64,000 bases of DNA from assembly GCA_037178625.1 (NCBI GenBank), contig CM074135.1, positions 2,916,001 through 2,980,000 on the forward strand, in the 5' to 3' direction. Both the position numbers and the translations under genes were made by a program. Positions 1 to 12,055 of this stretch are shown piece after piece (within the stretch, counting starts at the first letter, position 1; each line of letters begins with the position of its first letter). Under the pieces are notes generated by a model. The model had not been told where the DNA came from, searched no databases, and saw nothing but the letters and a program-made list of their open reading frames with translations. This DNA is from Skeletonema tropicum. Lineage: Eukaryota; Bacillariophyta; Thalassiosirophyceae; Thalassiosirales; Thalassiosiraceae.

Positions 1-29
1 CGGTGCCTTTGATTCAACAAATAGTCGAG

Positions 30-2849
30 ATGGAACTTACTGAACATGTCTCTAAGCCATCACAGTCGCCCACACAGGGTCACGGTGAGATGATGGAGCA
101 GATTGAGGATGAAGATGGCCCTGCACCCCGTCCATTTAATTCTGCAGAGTTTGAGGATGAACCAAAACCAGAGATTGATTTCGGGACGGAATCAAACGAC
201 GCAGATGGGCCGTCTCTCCCTCTCGCTTTTCAGCGAGATTCTCTGACTGATGCTGATGGGGAAGAAAAGAAGGTGGCAGCATCACAAATATCAGCATCCA
301 ATAATCGTCCTCATGAAGCGACCACTGTCGATGTTGCAGATGCAGAAAGAATTGAAAACAGAACGATTGGGGGGGATCCAGATGGTGTTCAGCAAATAAT
401 TGACGATGACGAAAATCAATCTCCTGGGGGCGAAGAAAATTTGCAGCAGCGATCTCTTGGACCCCCCGGAAACAATGCTACCAGTGGCGATGATTATGCT
501 CATCAGGTCTTACCAACAGCGGCAGAGAGAAACCCGTCGTTGCACATTCTAGAAGCATGGATGGTTGAAGAAGAAAAGGAGGAGGATTATGTTGCACCTC
601 CTCAGGCTGCTGTTGAAACTGTTTCTGTTGTCACTCCGGGTGGTCATGATACTGTGTATGAAGCAACTCCCCTTGAGCCCGAACTTCCGTGGTGGAAGCA
701 GAGGCAAATCAAAATGCTATTGGTGATTATTTTCTCATTGGTTACAGTTTCTGCTGCCAGTCTTGGGTATACATTTTTACGTCCCCCTGATACTGCTGAC
801 GAAATTATGAGCTTCTCTCCTTCTCAATCTCCAACCAAGCGTAATTATGCATGCTTTGCTGAACGTGGCAGACTCAAGTCTGCTGTTGATCGGTATGTCC
901 AAGAAGGCTGTAATGAAGGTTCAGACTTTTGCCCTGATAGTATTGTTGGAAGGTATGGTTGGCCGATTGGATCGTGGTGTGTTGACGACGTAACTGACAT
1001 GGCAAGCTTATTTGATGGTCTCAATACTTTTGACGAAGACATATCTGGGTGGAATGTTGGTCAAGTTACCGATATGAATCGAGTGTTCTTTGGGGCTTCA
1101 TCATTCAATCAGGATTTATCATCTTGGAATATGTCATCTGCTACAAACGCGAGAGAAATGTTCAAGGGGGCAATCTCCTTCAACCAAAATCTCTGTGCGT
1201 GGGAAGATACCTTTCCTTACAGCAATGCAAAGGATATATTTGTGGATTCGGGCTGCACTATCACGGTACATCAAGGCCCATTCTGTGCTTCCTTTTGTAA
1301 CGAGGTACCTCCGACAGATTGCTTTACCACCCGGGATGAGCTCAAGGCTGCAGTTGATCAATATGTTCAAGGGCTCTGGGGTGAAGATGACAGATCGAAA
1401 AATGGGTGGCCGATTGGGTCTTGGTGTGTTGAAAATGTGACTGACATGTCAGAATTGTTTCAGGATCTTCGTGCATTTGACGAAGACATCTCAGGGTGGA
1501 ATGTTGGTCAAGTAACTAAGATGGATGGAATGTTCCGATATGCTTCATCATTCAACCAGGATTTGTCGAATTGGAATTGGCATACGTCGTCTGTTACAAG
1601 TTTTTACGGCATGTTCTATGAAGCAACATCTTTTAATGGGGACATCTCGTCTTGGAACACCTCTGCAGTGACTGATATGAGTTGGATGTTCTGGGGAGCT
1701 TCATCATTCAAGCAAGAAGATTTGTCTCGCTGGGATACTTCAGCTGCCGATACTATGGAGTCCATGTTTGAAGGAGCATCATCCTTCAATGGTGACATCT
1801 CGTCTTGGAACACGTCTGCAGTGACTGATATGAGTTACATGTTCTGGGGAGCTTCATCATTCAAGCAAGAAGATTTGTCTCGCTGGGATACTTCTGCCGT
1901 TCAAACTATGAAGTCCATGTTCAATAGAGCATCATCGTTTGATGGCGACATCTCGTCTTGGAACACCTCTGCAGTGACTGATATGAGTTACATGTTCTAT
2001 GAAGCATCGTCATTCAACCAAGAAGATCTGCCTCGCTGGGATACTTCAGTTGTCAATACTATGGAGTCCATGTTTGAAGGAGCATCATCCTTCAATGATG
2101 ACATCTCGTCTTGGAATACAGCTGCAGTGACTGATATGAGTTACATGTTCTGGGGAGCTTCATCATTCAAGCAAGATGATTTGTCTCGCTGGGATACTTC
2201 TGCCGTTCAAACTATGAAGTCCATGTTCAATAGAGCATCATCCTTTGATGGCGACATCTCGTCTTGGAACACCTCTGCAGTGACTGATATGAGTTACATG
2301 TTCTACAGAGCTTCATCATTCAATCAAGATGATTTGTCTCGCTGGGATACGTCAGCTGTCAATACTATGGAGTCCATGTTTGAAGGAGCATCATCCTTCA
2401 ATGATGACATCTCGTCTTGGAACACGTCTGCAGTGACTGATATGAGTTACATGTTCTGGGGAGCTTCATCATTCAAGCAAGATGATTTGTCTCGCTGGGA
2501 TACTTCTGCCGTTCAAACTATGAAGTCCATGTTCAATAGAGCATCATCCTTTGATGGTGACATCTCGTCTTGGAATACAGCTTCAGTGACTGATATGAGT
2601 TACATGTTCTATGGAGCTTCATCTTTCAATCAAGAAGGTTTGTCTCGCTGGGACATTTCAGCTGTAACTTATATGATGGAGATGTTCTATGAAGCATCCT
2701 CATTCAACCAAAATCTGTGTGCATGGAAGGATAACTTCCTTTACAGCAATGCAACTGCTATCTTCGTGGATTCGGGCTGCAAATTTCAAGACAGTCCACG
2801 CATTGAACAGGGAGGGCCATTCTGTGCTTCCTCTTGCACCGATAGTTAA
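30..2849 (+). CDS. DUF285 (BspA-type) repeat single-pass membrane protein
   Basis: The frame is open from nt 3 at the window edge; the first ATG is at nt 30, so the true 5' end may lie outside. About 220 acidic, low-complexity residues are followed by one strong hydrophobic segment (about residues 229-250, beginning KMLLVIIF). Next come two related modules, each with LK-AVD-YVQ and WPIGSWCV, and then roughly 17 DUF285 units of about 25 residues of the form [16 protein letters not shown]. The protein closes with Cys-rich segments (NLCAW..., FCASSC). This suggests type II topology with the repeat domain outside the cell or in a vesicle lumen. DUF285 proteins occur in bacteria, Mycoplasma and diatoms, usually as surface repeat proteins; the ligand is unknown. 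The 51-aa repeat pairs are almost identical at DNA level, pointing to recent internal duplication. Confidence 0.85.
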   Translation: MELTEHVSKPSQSPTQGHGEMMEQIEDEDGPAPRPFNSAEFEDEPKPEIDFGTESNDADGPSLPLAFQRDSLTDADGEEKKVAASQISASNNRPHEATTVDVADAERIENRTIGGDPDGVQQIIDDDENQSPGGEENLQQRSLGPPGNNATSGDDYAHQVLPTAAERNPSLHILEAWMVEEEKEEDYVAPPQAAVETVSVVTPGGHDTVYEATPLEPELPWWKQRQIKMLLVIIFSLVTVSAASLGYTFLRPPDTADEIMSFSPSQSPTKRNYACFAERGRLKSAVDRYVQEGCNEGSDFCPDSIVGRYGWPIGSWCVDDVTDMASLFDGLNTFDEDISGWNVGQVTDMNRVFFGASSFNQDLSSWNMSSATNAREMFKGAISFNQNLCAWEDTFPYSNAKDIFVDSGCTITVHQGPFCASFCNEVPPTDCFTTRDELKAAVDQYVQGLWGEDDRSKNGWPIGSWCVENVTDMSELFQDLRAFDEDISGWNVGQVTKMDGMFRYASSFNQDLSNWNWHTSSVTSFYGMFYEATSFNGDISSWNTSAVTDMSWMFWGASSFKQEDLSRWDTSAADTMESMFEGASSFNGDISSWNTSAVTDMSYMFWGASSFKQEDLSRWDTSAVQTMKSMFNRASSFDGDISSWNTSAVTDMSYMFYEASSFNQEDLPRWDTSVVNTMESMFEGASSFNDDISSWNTAAVTDMSYMFWGASSFKQDDLSRWDTSAVQTMKSMFNRASSFDGDISSWNTSAVTDMSYMFYRASSFNQDDLSRWDTSAVNTMESMFEGASSFNDDISSWNTSAVTDMSYMFWGASSFKQDDLSRWDTSAVQTMKSMFNRASSFDGDISSWNTASVTDMSYMFYGASSFNQEGLSRWDISAVTYMMEMFYEASSFNQNLCAWKDNFLYSNATAIFVDSGCKFQDSPRIEQGGPFCASSCTDS

Positions 2850-3775
2850 TGAGCAGAATCTAGTGAATGGGCAAGATAACTTTTGCATTTGTAGCGCGTC
2901 ATTGAGTGCTTTCTTGCTATATTGTATCATCTTCCCTAACCAATTCCACTTTTAGGTTGGTCATACCTGGTGGTTGATGCGAAGATCAGATATTCCCTAT
3001 CGTATTGCCACACAGGGTAGCCTGCCCAACAACCTCCTTCACTCTCCTCGTCTTTATCATCCTCGTCACAATCATTTAGAAAAGCTTCCAGCCCACCATC
3101 ATCACTCCTCATTCTCTTTCATTAGCATCGTTGTTAGCACTCTCGTCTTGCAAATGTTTGTTGTTCGTGCCAACTTTCTCTTTTAGCATGCTTAGCAGGT
3201 GAATGCGAATAAATCCAGCCATTGTTGGTAACGATGAGTGCCATCAAGTTGGCAACCGAAACGGTGTGCATGATTTTGAAGGTAAATGATCTTGTTGTGG
3301 TGATGTAAGAAGTGTAATGGTAGTGGTCGAGGCGGCGATGCATTTTACTTTTATATATGTTGGGAGGTTTCATTGATGAGACAGATTGTAACTCTAGAGA
3401 AGTCGAGTGACTGAGTTGATGTCGAGTGAAGTGTATGGCAGAAGGAGTGTCTCCTACCAGCAGGCAGGCAATCACGACTGCTGGCATGCTAACTAAACTA
3501 GAAATTATTTTTCATCGGTTACATCATTCAGTTAGGGATACTAATAATTATTGTATGCAGCAGCAGCAGCGCAGCGATTAAGCTATTCAATTATCCATCC
3601 CATTTCCCCGTTACCTTTTCGTGGCCCGGCATAGAAGTAATCTTTATACTCGCCACATCTCTCTCTTCCCAATATTCCTCCTAGTAACTTTCATCATCAC
3701 CACTGCTCTCTTCTTCCTCCTCCCCTTCAAACGTGTGAGATGGCAATGAGACGAGGAAAGAAAAGACATGATTCA
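2850..3775. other. intergenic, no gene supported
   Basis: Short open frames exist on both strands but none resembles a known family or carries a convincing start. A short CAG/GCAG tract lies near 3557-3575 and a pyrimidine-rich stretch near 3660-3725. I see nothing else. Confidence 0.5.
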
Positions 3776-4589
3776 TCACGAGATCTTAGGCAGAGCAAGT
3801 TGGAGTGAAGATGCAGCCTTGTCCAACACGCGTTGATGCTCCGCCTTGTAGCGAACAATCTTGCCAAGGACTGATCTAATCCACCTGCGTATCGCCTGAG
3901 CCCTTTCATTCGAATCGTCGCCATAACGTCTCGCGCCTCCAAGAATCCGATTGATTGAATCAATTTCTGTATTCATGTCATTTCTCCAGTCCTCCACATT
4001 CAAAGCGTCGACAGTTTTTTGAAGTACTGCTATCTCAATCAGCTCAATGTGCCTCAACTTATTACACCATGCGAATATATTATCGCGAGTAATCATGCCA
4101 TCTTTCAATGGGATGGTAATGTGCTCCAGAGAGTAGCATCTGTTGAATACCAATCTCTCAATTTCTTCCAGCTTGCTACCAAATTTCGCGACCATTAGGG
4201 ATTTACAATCTTCAAATGCCTTCACCTCAACGGTCGTGGCGGACGGCAGGTTGATGCTCCTCAAAGATTTGCAGCCTTGGAATGCCGCTCCTTCAATATT
4301 TTCCAACTTGCCACATTCGACATTCGACATCCCTCAGGGCTTCACACTCATTGAATGCACACCTCTCAACAATTTTGACGCCCCGCATGATGACTCGCCG
4401 CAAAGAAGGGCAGCCACAGAATGCGTATCTCTCAATCTTTTCGACTTTATCATGACAAACTAATGTAACGATGTAACGATGGTCACGGAATGCGTGTTCA
4501 CGGACGAATGTACAATCTTCAGCCACGGTGACACGAGTTGCACCATAGGGGATACGTTCGCCGTCTGCGCCGGTGTAAATGAACCTCAT
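3776..4589 (-). pseudogene. LRR_5 (BspA-type) leucine-rich repeat protein, frameshifted
   Basis: The start is taken at the ATG at 4589 (MRFIYTGADGERIPYG), because the frame above it has only a GTG. LRR_5 repeats follow (VEKIERYAFCGCPSLRRV, and so on), then a C-terminal helical region ending ALPKIS. The diatom family I recall has this architecture: N-terminal YTG...G, five or six LRR_5 units, and an IRTWIRSVL-like tail, here IRRWIRSVLGKIVRYKAEH. The frame is broken near residue 90. A 7-bp sequence (ACATTCG on the plus strand) is present twice in tandem at 4313-4326, and removing one copy would align the two halves. It is either a young pseudogene or an assembly error. Otherwise the gene is complete, with no other stop, and intronless. 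Confidence 0.75.
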
Positions 4590-5327
4590 GATATTATTAT
4601 TATCGCCATCGGCCGCCAATGTTGGTAAATACACAACACTAACAATGACTCCGCTCCTTGGCACTCACTAGCTAAAAGCTGGTGCCGTTTTCAGCGTTTT
4701 TCGTTTTTATCCCATTTTTTGGCAGTTGGAAGTTAGTTGGACCACGGGTTGGACGGAAGTCTGGATGGATTGGAAGCTGGAAGCGATTTTGGCGCGCCGA
4801 CAGCTGTCAAGATATTTATTGTCTCGCAGCTCCAAAGACAACATAGCTAATACTTAATACTTAGCTACTGCAAGGCTACTGCATCACTGTTCACCGTGAA
4901 GATGATAAGATTGCGACTGCCACAAACGAGGAGACTCTAGCTCGAGAAACTGTTGTTGGCTGCTCAGTATTGTCCTCATCGTCGACCACCCGGAAGAATA
5001 GATTGAAGCGCTGATCAGCTAGTAGCGCAAGGATTTTAACTTGTGAAAGGAGTTCTCTGCATCCATTATTTTGTCAAATAGACAAGACGACGCTGTTCTA
5101 CACAGATCCACCTCAATATCATCGCCTTGAGCTTGTTATCTGGCTATCTTGTTGTAGTAATAATCACTTGCCCATCTGGACTGCATAAAATTCGCTACAA
5201 ATCTCATTTCTTGACCGCAAACAGCGAAAATCACATCGACATACAATAAGAGAATTGCTAGGAGCATAGCAGTTCATCACCGCGTAGTGTCTCATTTCAA
5301 GCTGCACGCTAAAGTGTGAACAATATA
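4590..5327. other. intergenic, no gene supported
   Basis: This is the upstream region of the minus-strand LRR_5 gene and of a small plus-strand open frame. I see no recognisable gene, RNA or repeat. Confidence 0.45.
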
Positions 5328-5561
5328 ATGTCGAATCCCACCAGTGCTCTGCATTATAAAATGATCCAAAACATCATAGAAGTAGTGAAGCACATCCAAT
5401 CCCAAAGCGCCTTTTGGATAGCACGGTTCACGATTGTGTACTTGGGGAATCCGGTCCTTTTCTTTTTGACCATTGCCACCATGTTTGTGTGTGGGGCTTT
5501 CGGTTATTTCTGTGATACGTATCACTGGTATGCAAGAGAAGAAAAGCATCGGGATGGTTGA
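5328..5561 (+). CDS. possible small single-pass membrane protein (77 aa)
   Basis: An ATG at 5328 opens 77 codons (MSNPTSALHYKMIQN...). There is one hydrophobic segment at about residues 42-62 (NPVLFFLTIATMFVCGAFGY) and a charged tail (WYAREEKHRDG). I recognise no family. The last ~60 bp (5489-5550) belong to a repeat found four more times in the window (near 26966, 53341, 55039 and 57570). Those other copies have a longer segment (GCTACGGTAAAC) where this copy has GATACG, which would change the C-terminus and stop early. This copy may be the source gene of the repeat, or the frame may be fortuitous. Confidence 0.3.
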   Translation: MSNPTSALHYKMIQNIIEVVKHIQSQSAFWIARFTIVYLGNPVLFFLTIATMFVCGAFGYFCDTYHWYAREEKHRDG

Positions 5562-5875
5562 AAGTTCCGACGCAAAAAAATGACGAGATTTGGGATTTTA
5601 GGGGGCTTTTGTGAATTTACCCCAAAATAATAATGCGAATAAATCATGGACAAATGGTTATTTCATGTTCATAATCGGATACTTAGATCCCATTTCTGCT
5701 CACAAATGATGGGGGCATAAGTAAGGGGGCTAACCACAGCTTTCAAAAGCGAGGAAGGTTGCATGCAGTTTTATCCAACTAGAGCAACTGCAGTAGTGCA
5801 AATTCGAACAACTCCTACTCTCTACTCTATCTAGCTTGAAGGGAATACATCATAATACAATACGTTTCAGAAACG
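5562..5875. other. upstream region of the ATPase gene
   Basis: Non-coding. It contains a weak version of the GGGGGC...CCCCAAAA motif (about 5598-5635) that also flanks several LRR genes downstream. I could identify no clear core promoter. Confidence 0.35.
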
Positions 5876-8800
5876 ATGAGCAAAAAGATACTAATGGCAG
5901 CAGCCGACGCAGCCGCCGCAAAAGAGGAAGACGCCCATACATTAATTGCTCTTCGCGATTGGATCAAAACATGTGACGCCACGGCTGCGAAGGTGTCTTT
6001 GATTCAAAAGGTCACCGTTGCCTATGGAATTGTTGAGCTGCTGATACACTGTCCGGAGAATAATGTGGTGCTGTATAATAATAATGATGATGATGCGCAG
6101 CAGATTGAAACTGATAATTTTGAAGTTAAAGTTCGCAAAAAAGAAGAGAGGCCATCGTCATCGTCGTCACGTTCATCATTTTGGGAGGACGTACGGGGGG
6201 TGAGCATGAAATCCTCTGGTCTATTTCTATCGATTGAAGAGTCATCCTATCTAAGCTCTTTATTCGACGACGATAATGATGGGGGAGAAGAAACTACTAA
6301 TGATGGAAAAATAACGGGGAGATATTTAGAAGTGGAACTTCTTGATGCTTCCAACAGCAACAACAAGAAGAAGGATTGTCACCGCAGTAATAGTGCGGAT
6401 GTAGCTGAGAAGGAACTAATGAGCGTGCAGCATTGTCATTATTTATTGGCGAAACTTCTCTATCAGCTCTTTACACATGAGACCTTTCCGGTTGATACTA
6501 CTGTTACTAAACATCCAGATGATGATGAAGAAGATGATAATACTAATGAAGAGCCCCTTCCCAAAAAACAAAAGAAAATGTCAATAGATGTATCCAGCAG
6601 TCTTCTTGCCATGAAACGGATGAAACAGTTGGGGTTGCCGGCATCGATTTGTCGAATGGTCCAACATCTTTTCGATAGTAGTGCTTCTTCTGAGAATAGT
6701 GGTGCTGCGAGGGATGCGTACAAAACATTGGGGGAGGTGGGGAAAGATTTACACCTGCTGCTCTTCGATCCGGAACGTTTCCTGTTTGACAAGGAGGAGG
6801 CGGGGGGTGAGAACAATAATATGCAGCTCCTCTACCGGAAAGAAAAGCTCTATGGACGAGACAAAGAGGAGACTCTTATCACCGACACATTTTGCAGAGT
6901 AACACGGGGGAAAAGCGAGGCATTCTTCATCGGAGGGTTCTCGGGATCGGGGAAGAGTATGCTTGTGGATACGTTGAGAGTGAGGGTGAATTATGTGGGG
7001 GGATATGTCATCAAACATAAATTTGATGCCATATCACAGGATAGACCCCTGTCGGGTGTTATATCCGCAGTGAATCAATTATGCTTCAAGATCAAAAATA
7101 GGCTATCCTCCCAACGTTTGGCGGCGCTTTCCAAGAAGCTCAGGGATGATTTTGGAGCGGATATTGGCTTACTTGCAAGAATGTTGCCGAATATATCATG
7201 TGTGCTTTCGCCGGAGTTTGGTGGTGGCATCCATACAGAAAAGGTGGAAGATGGGAGTGTCAGCGACAAAATGCAAGCACAAAGTGTTTCCTTTACTCTG
7301 TTGCGTTTCATTCGATTAGTGTCAAGTCCAACACGCCCCATCATGGTAAGTGAATTGATTGACACAACTGGCAGAGGTTTGCTTTTCTCTTTCTCTCTAG
7401 AAGAAAAAAAACTAACTCATCGTTAATAATCCCTTGATTCGTTACAGCTCTTTTTGGACGACCTGCAGTGGGCAGATGACACGGCGCTCGACGTAATCCA
7501 CACATTCCTATCTGACAAAATGGGTACTTGCATGTTCTTCGTTGGCACCTACAGGGATAACGAGGTCCAGGTTGGAGATGCTCTTTTCGACTTGATGGAG
7601 AAGCTAGAGATTAGCAACGTGCCAACAAACAAAGTCTCTTTGACGGGATTGGATGAAGAGAATGTCAACGAAATGATATCGGATGCATTGTGTCTATATC
7701 CACGCATAACAAAGTCGCTTTCAGACATTGTGTTTCAAAAGACAAAAGGCAACCCATTTTTCGTGCTGGAATTCATGCAATCGTTACAGTCTCGTGGCCT
7801 GCTTCAATATGACTCCAGTGAGAAGCGATGGGTTTGGGATGAAGATACAATCCTTGCAGAGGAAATCACGGATAATGTACTGCACCTGCTTTCGAAGAAA
7901 ATGAATCGTTTATCGAAAGACATGCAGTTGCTGCTCAAAGTCATGGCCTGTTTTGGGACAAGTACAGATGAGTCGGTGATTGACTACCTGAGTGAATCAC
8001 CTGAGTATGCAGGCGTTCGAAAAGGGTTGGAGGGAGCGATTAATGACGGATTTGTTGAAGTGAATGCAGAGGGGAAATTCAAGTTTGTTCATGACAAGGT
8101 TCGTGAGGCGGCATACGATCTAATTCCCGACAAAGATAAGAGAGAGGTATGTGTTGTATCATGTTCATGTAATGCTTTGTGTACTTTGCTGCTCATTGTG
8201 TGATCTAATGTAATGGCACAGCTTCACTACCATTTAGGCAAAACGTTGTTCTCAATTTGTGAGGGCAAGAATACGGGGGGCTTAACTTTACTTATCGCTA
8301 GCCAGATAAATCACGGGAAAGAAACTATCGAGAAAGATGATGCGTTGTGCATGCCGGTCGTGAAGTTGAATATGATGGCTGGGCAGATGGCGCTCGACGG
8401 CTGTGATCACAAAATGGCTTACGTCTACTTCCTTGCCGCTGCATCTTTGATTTCCGACGACAGTTGGGAAAGCTACTACGATTTGACTTTACGTCTGAAT
8501 TTCTTTATGGCAAGAGCGGCCAACTCATCTTGTAAATATGACGAAGCAGAGCTCACTTTGCGAACGATATTTGAAAGAGCGCGGTGCTTGAAAGATAAAC
8601 TGCCTGCTTACTTTTTGCTGGCTGAGAGTAAGTGCATATTTGTCTTTGTTTCAATCTTTCCACTTTGATCTTTTGATCCTCACACACAAACACACACACA
8701 CACACAAACACCTCATTCTAGTCTTCGTTGCCCAAGGCCGCATGGTTGAGGCGTATACTACATGCTCTTCTATTTTGACTCAACTTGGGGAGGAGTCAGT

Positions 8801-10234
8801 ACCTGAAACAGTTACGCCCGAGAAAGTTAGGAGTATGATTCCCGAAACCTTTGAGATGTACGCGGAAGTTTATGGCGATGATTTGCTCAGGAAGGAAAAA
8901 GATAACTCTCTCTGTTACATCATGAAATTTTATAGTATCATGGCAACGGCTGCGCATTTCTTCAGACCTTCACATATTTCGGTGTACATTGTCTGCAAAA
9001 TGGTCCAACTGAGTTTACGACATGGAGTGTGCCCAGATACCCCATTAGTTATGATGCAACTGTCGTCAATGGTTGTCAGCTTCGACAACGTTGCCTTTGT
9101 TCGGTAAGGTGTTTGAGATGTGTTCCCAGCTTCTATTTGTTGCGTCCTCATTGTGGCTAAATTCCACTTGTTGTTTCCTTGCAGCCGTATGGCACAGAAC
9201 GCCATGGTATTGGCGGAGAGGTTTGGCTTATCCGATGAAACTGCCAAGGTTAAACTTTTCTTTCATAGGGGATGTGGGCAATTTGACTCCTATCATGTGG
9301 GTGCAGCTCAGCTTCGCAAATTGTTCCCGTCATGTCTGTCATCTGGTAATGCCAACATAGCCTTCTACTGTGCAAGCCAAGGGGCTCAATTCTCCACTAT
9401 TGGTGCTGAAAAAGATTTAACTTCGCTGCTAAAGGAGATGGACTATTATCTCCATCAATTGGAGACCTACAAAAGTGAGATGGCCAGATATTGTTTACTT
9501 TGCTATCGTGAGACAATATCTACTTTGATCGACAAAGGTCAAACAACTGCTATTACAGCCAGATTAGCTTACGCAGATGTTAGTGATCCAGGAAATAAGC
9601 TTCTTGAGGTGTTTTACTTTCACCAGGTGTTCAGAAACTTCTGGTTGGGTTATTCTGAGAGGTGTCAGCACTACGTCCACAAGTATGGAGAAATTCTACG
9701 CCCAAGGCATTTTGAATCATACATCATCAAATTCTACCACGGCAAGTGCCAAACTTTGTATTTTTGATCGCATCATACTTATGCCAGGGAGTTACTCACT
9801 TGACATTTTCTTCTCCCAATGCAGGTCTTAATACACTTGATATGATGAGGAAAAAGAAGGCGAAGACTATTAATCATGCCAAGCTGGTAGAAGTTGGTGA
9901 AATCATCAAATCATTGAGGGTCGCAGCATCACATGCTGAGTCCAATTTTAGTCATAAACTCGAGCTGCTGGAGGCAGAAAACAATGGATTTCACCATCAT
10001 CATTACGAGGCTAGGAAATCCTACGATGCCGCCATCAAGGCGGCTCGAAAGAATAAATTTATTCATGAGCAGGGATTGTCCTGTGAGAAGGCTGGGCTCT
10101 ACTACAAAAGTATGCATGAGCATGAAAAAGCGTTGGAGTACTTGAAACAGTCCCGTGAATGTTATGAAAAATGGGGATCGTCTGTGAAGGTAGAATTTAT
10201 CGAGAGGGAACTGCAGAAACTTAATAACAAGTGA
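5876..10234 (+). CDS. AAA/STAND-type ATPase with helical-repeat tail, six exons
   Basis: My exon model is 5876-7345, 7448-8146, 8222-8627, 8722-9103, 9185-9741 and 9825-10234, giving 1307 aa. All joins keep frame, for example PIM|LFLDDLQWAD and HG|LNTLDMM. Introns are 75-102 bp; four are GT-AG and the fifth (9742-9824) must be GC-AG. Residues 1-330 are acidic, low-complexity and variable. A predicted-ATPase domain (AAA_16-like) follows, with Walker A GFSGSGKS at about 354-361 and Walker B LFLDDLQWAD at about 491-500, then a winged-helix-like stretch (LHLLSKKMNRLSKDMQLLL). The C-terminal ~600 residues are alpha-helical and TPR-like (YYKSMHEHEKALEYLKQSR). The family resembles the ATPase module of MalT/STAND regulators, where ATP binding controls oligomerisation; the diatom role is unknown. 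Intron 3 contains a CA microsatellite near 8681-8704. Confidence 0.85.
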
Positions 10235-10407
10235 AAGTGAAAGGTGATTCCCTCGGTTTAGCTGTTGTTGCGACGACCGAATCTATGTACATAACATGTC
10301 AACCCTCAGTACTGTATGTATTCTCATTCCGCACTTGCAGCAATAATGCAAGAAAGCATATCCAGAGCCAAAGCCTGTAAGAAAGAAGTAATAATTATCG
10401 TGATAGT

Positions 10408-11829
10408 TCATTGTATTCTAGAAAGAGTAAGCTCGCGAGTAGAGTATACTCCATTCAAGACAAACTGCATGCTTTCCAGATGCAGACCATACAGAGGCAA
10501 TTGCTCATTGAACATGGCTCTGTCCATGCTGTCCATGTACATTATACATCGTTCCACCTTCGTATCCTGAATTGGGAATACGACCAACGTTGGATTGTTG
10601 TAAGTGCTTTCCTCACGAAGTCTATTAGCGCATTCGTAAGCAAGCCATATCATGTCTTTCTTTCGTTCGAGCTTATCAATCTCCAATTGTACAGAACTCA
10701 TTTCTGCCTTGAACTTCCTGTCATCCGATGTCAATGGATCAAGTCTATTGGTGATACTAGAAGTACGACGCCGTGCAATGATGCAAGAGTTTGCATTGCA
10801 GCACCCTGGGGCCACTTTTTTCCAGTCAATGTCCAATTGTATATCTCCCTCCTCAAAAAATAGAACGGGAGGAGGGCATAGAAAGCGTCCAACATGTACT
10901 GATGATGCCTTATCTAGAGCTGTGTATTTGTGAAGCCATGAACAAGTTCTGTCGTAGTGAACCCTATTAAGATCTTCTGCCTCTTCGGAGTTCCTAAACG
11001 GAACAAGCGATTCATAAATTGTCTCATCCCAAGCACCGCCCGGTATTTGATTTGTTATTCCAGCACCAACTTTTTCGCGAATAATACGTAACTCCCCCAC
11101 TGGAACCAAGTTTCTCAAGTCTCTGCCATCATTCATGCACAGACCGTATGGGCTGTTGGTCGCTTCAATTTTAACGACTCCAGTTGGCAATATCGGATCT
11201 CCTGTGTCAAAATCCTCAGATTTTCTTTGAACTCTGCTCCTTTCCACAAAACTATAGTTGCCTCCAAAAGGGATCACATCAATTTCGTCCATGCAAGGGT
11301 GCATTGTGACATTCCCAGTAAGTCGTCCAGAGGAGTTGCAAGATATGTTGACAGTGCCTCGAGCTGTTCGATGATGCTTCCCGAAGTACTGAGGCGCGTC
11401 TCCTGCATAAAAAATAATATCATAATCCCCCTCTATATCCTCCGTTTTTAGATTTGAATCGCTGAATAAATGATCGGGTATTAGCGTTTCGTCGTTAATA
11501 GTCTTGTATGGTCTGTTGCTATCCGCTGCAGCTTCACCTTCTAACAGTTCTAGTTTTGCATCGGAGAACTTCCCCATAACTTCGTCAAAATTTTCCTGGT
11601 AAACGCCGTCAAAGAAACCATCAACGGATTCCCATGCATATTGACCTCCATCGCCACTCCTCCAACTGAGTATTTCTGTTATATACTCGTAACTTATACC
11701 GAACCCTTTTGTACATACACGTCTTTGACGTTTGTCGATATGTTCCACATTTTCTAAGCGAAAGTCGGAGGGAGGCCTGGTACGTCGAACAAAGGACCAA
11801 AACCCCTCATCATCACCAGCTTCATCCAT
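10408..11829 (-). CDS. unknown protein, 473 aa, intronless
   Basis: A single uninterrupted frame starts at the ATG at 11829 (MDEAGDDEGFWSFVRRTRP). I do not recognise the family. The middle (about 130-260) is rich in beta-type sequence with Gly/Thr-containing turns (GDYDIIFYAGDAPQYFG, GTVNISCNSSGRLTGNV). The C-terminal ~90 residues are predicted helical or coiled coil (KAEMSSVQLEIDKLERKKD) and end in a hydrophilic tail. There is no signal peptide or membrane segment, so it is probably soluble. It converges with the ATPase gene, whose stop lies 174 bp away. A 46-bp hairpin lies about 60 bp upstream of its start (11892-11937) and could be regulatory. Confidence 0.7.
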   Translation of the reverse strand: MDEAGDDEGFWSFVRRTRPPSDFRLENVEHIDKRQRRVCTKGFGISYEYITEILSWRSGDGGQYAWESVDGFFDGVYQENFDEVMGKFSDAKLELLEGEAAADSNRPYKTINDETLIPDHLFSDSNLKTEDIEGDYDIIFYAGDAPQYFGKHHRTARGTVNISCNSSGRLTGNVTMHPCMDEIDVIPFGGNYSFVERSRVQRKSEDFDTGDPILPTGVVKIEATNSPYGLCMNDGRDLRNLVPVGELRIIREKVGAGITNQIPGGAWDETIYESLVPFRNSEEAEDLNRVHYDRTCSWLHKYTALDKASSVHVGRFLCPPPVLFFEEGDIQLDIDWKKVAPGCCNANSCIIARRRTSSITNRLDPLTSDDRKFKAEMSSVQLEIDKLERKKDMIWLAYECANRLREESTYNNPTLVVFPIQDTKVERCIMYMDSMDRAMFNEQLPLYGLHLESMQFVLNGVYSTRELTLSRIQ

Positions 11830-11891
11830 TCTGTATCTTGTGCTGAGGGGAAGGAGTGTTAGTTAGTTGTTGTTGCAAGGACTGCGGTTCT

Positions 11892-11937
11892 GCGGTCGGC
11901 GGCAACTTTACTTAGAACGAAAGTTCCCGCCGACCGC
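11892..11937. repeat. palindromic element 1 (18-bp arms)
   Basis: Left arm 11892-11909 (GCGGTCGGCGGCAACTTT) pairs with right arm 11920-11937 with one mismatch across a 10-nt loop. The sequence continuing to the right (CGCTAAATCATCGACAAC) is repeated, inverted, at element 2 near 20944-21007. Both elements lie just 5' of a minus-strand gene start. Confidence 0.75.
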
Positions 11938-12055
11938 TAAATCATCGACAACTCGAAAGGCACACGGGGCACGCACGTATTTACGAGCTCGACCAAATTC
12001 CAATCAGAGGATCTAAGCTGAGTCTAAAAACTAAGCTAAGCACATACTAATTCCT

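Noticed and set aside
845..1813. Several overlapping open frames inside the DUF285 gene on both strands
   Set aside because: They are shadows of the repeat codons and encode nothing recognisable.
3134..3487. 117-aa minus-strand frame
   Set aside because: No family resemblance, no neighbour support, and composition like surrounding non-coding DNA.
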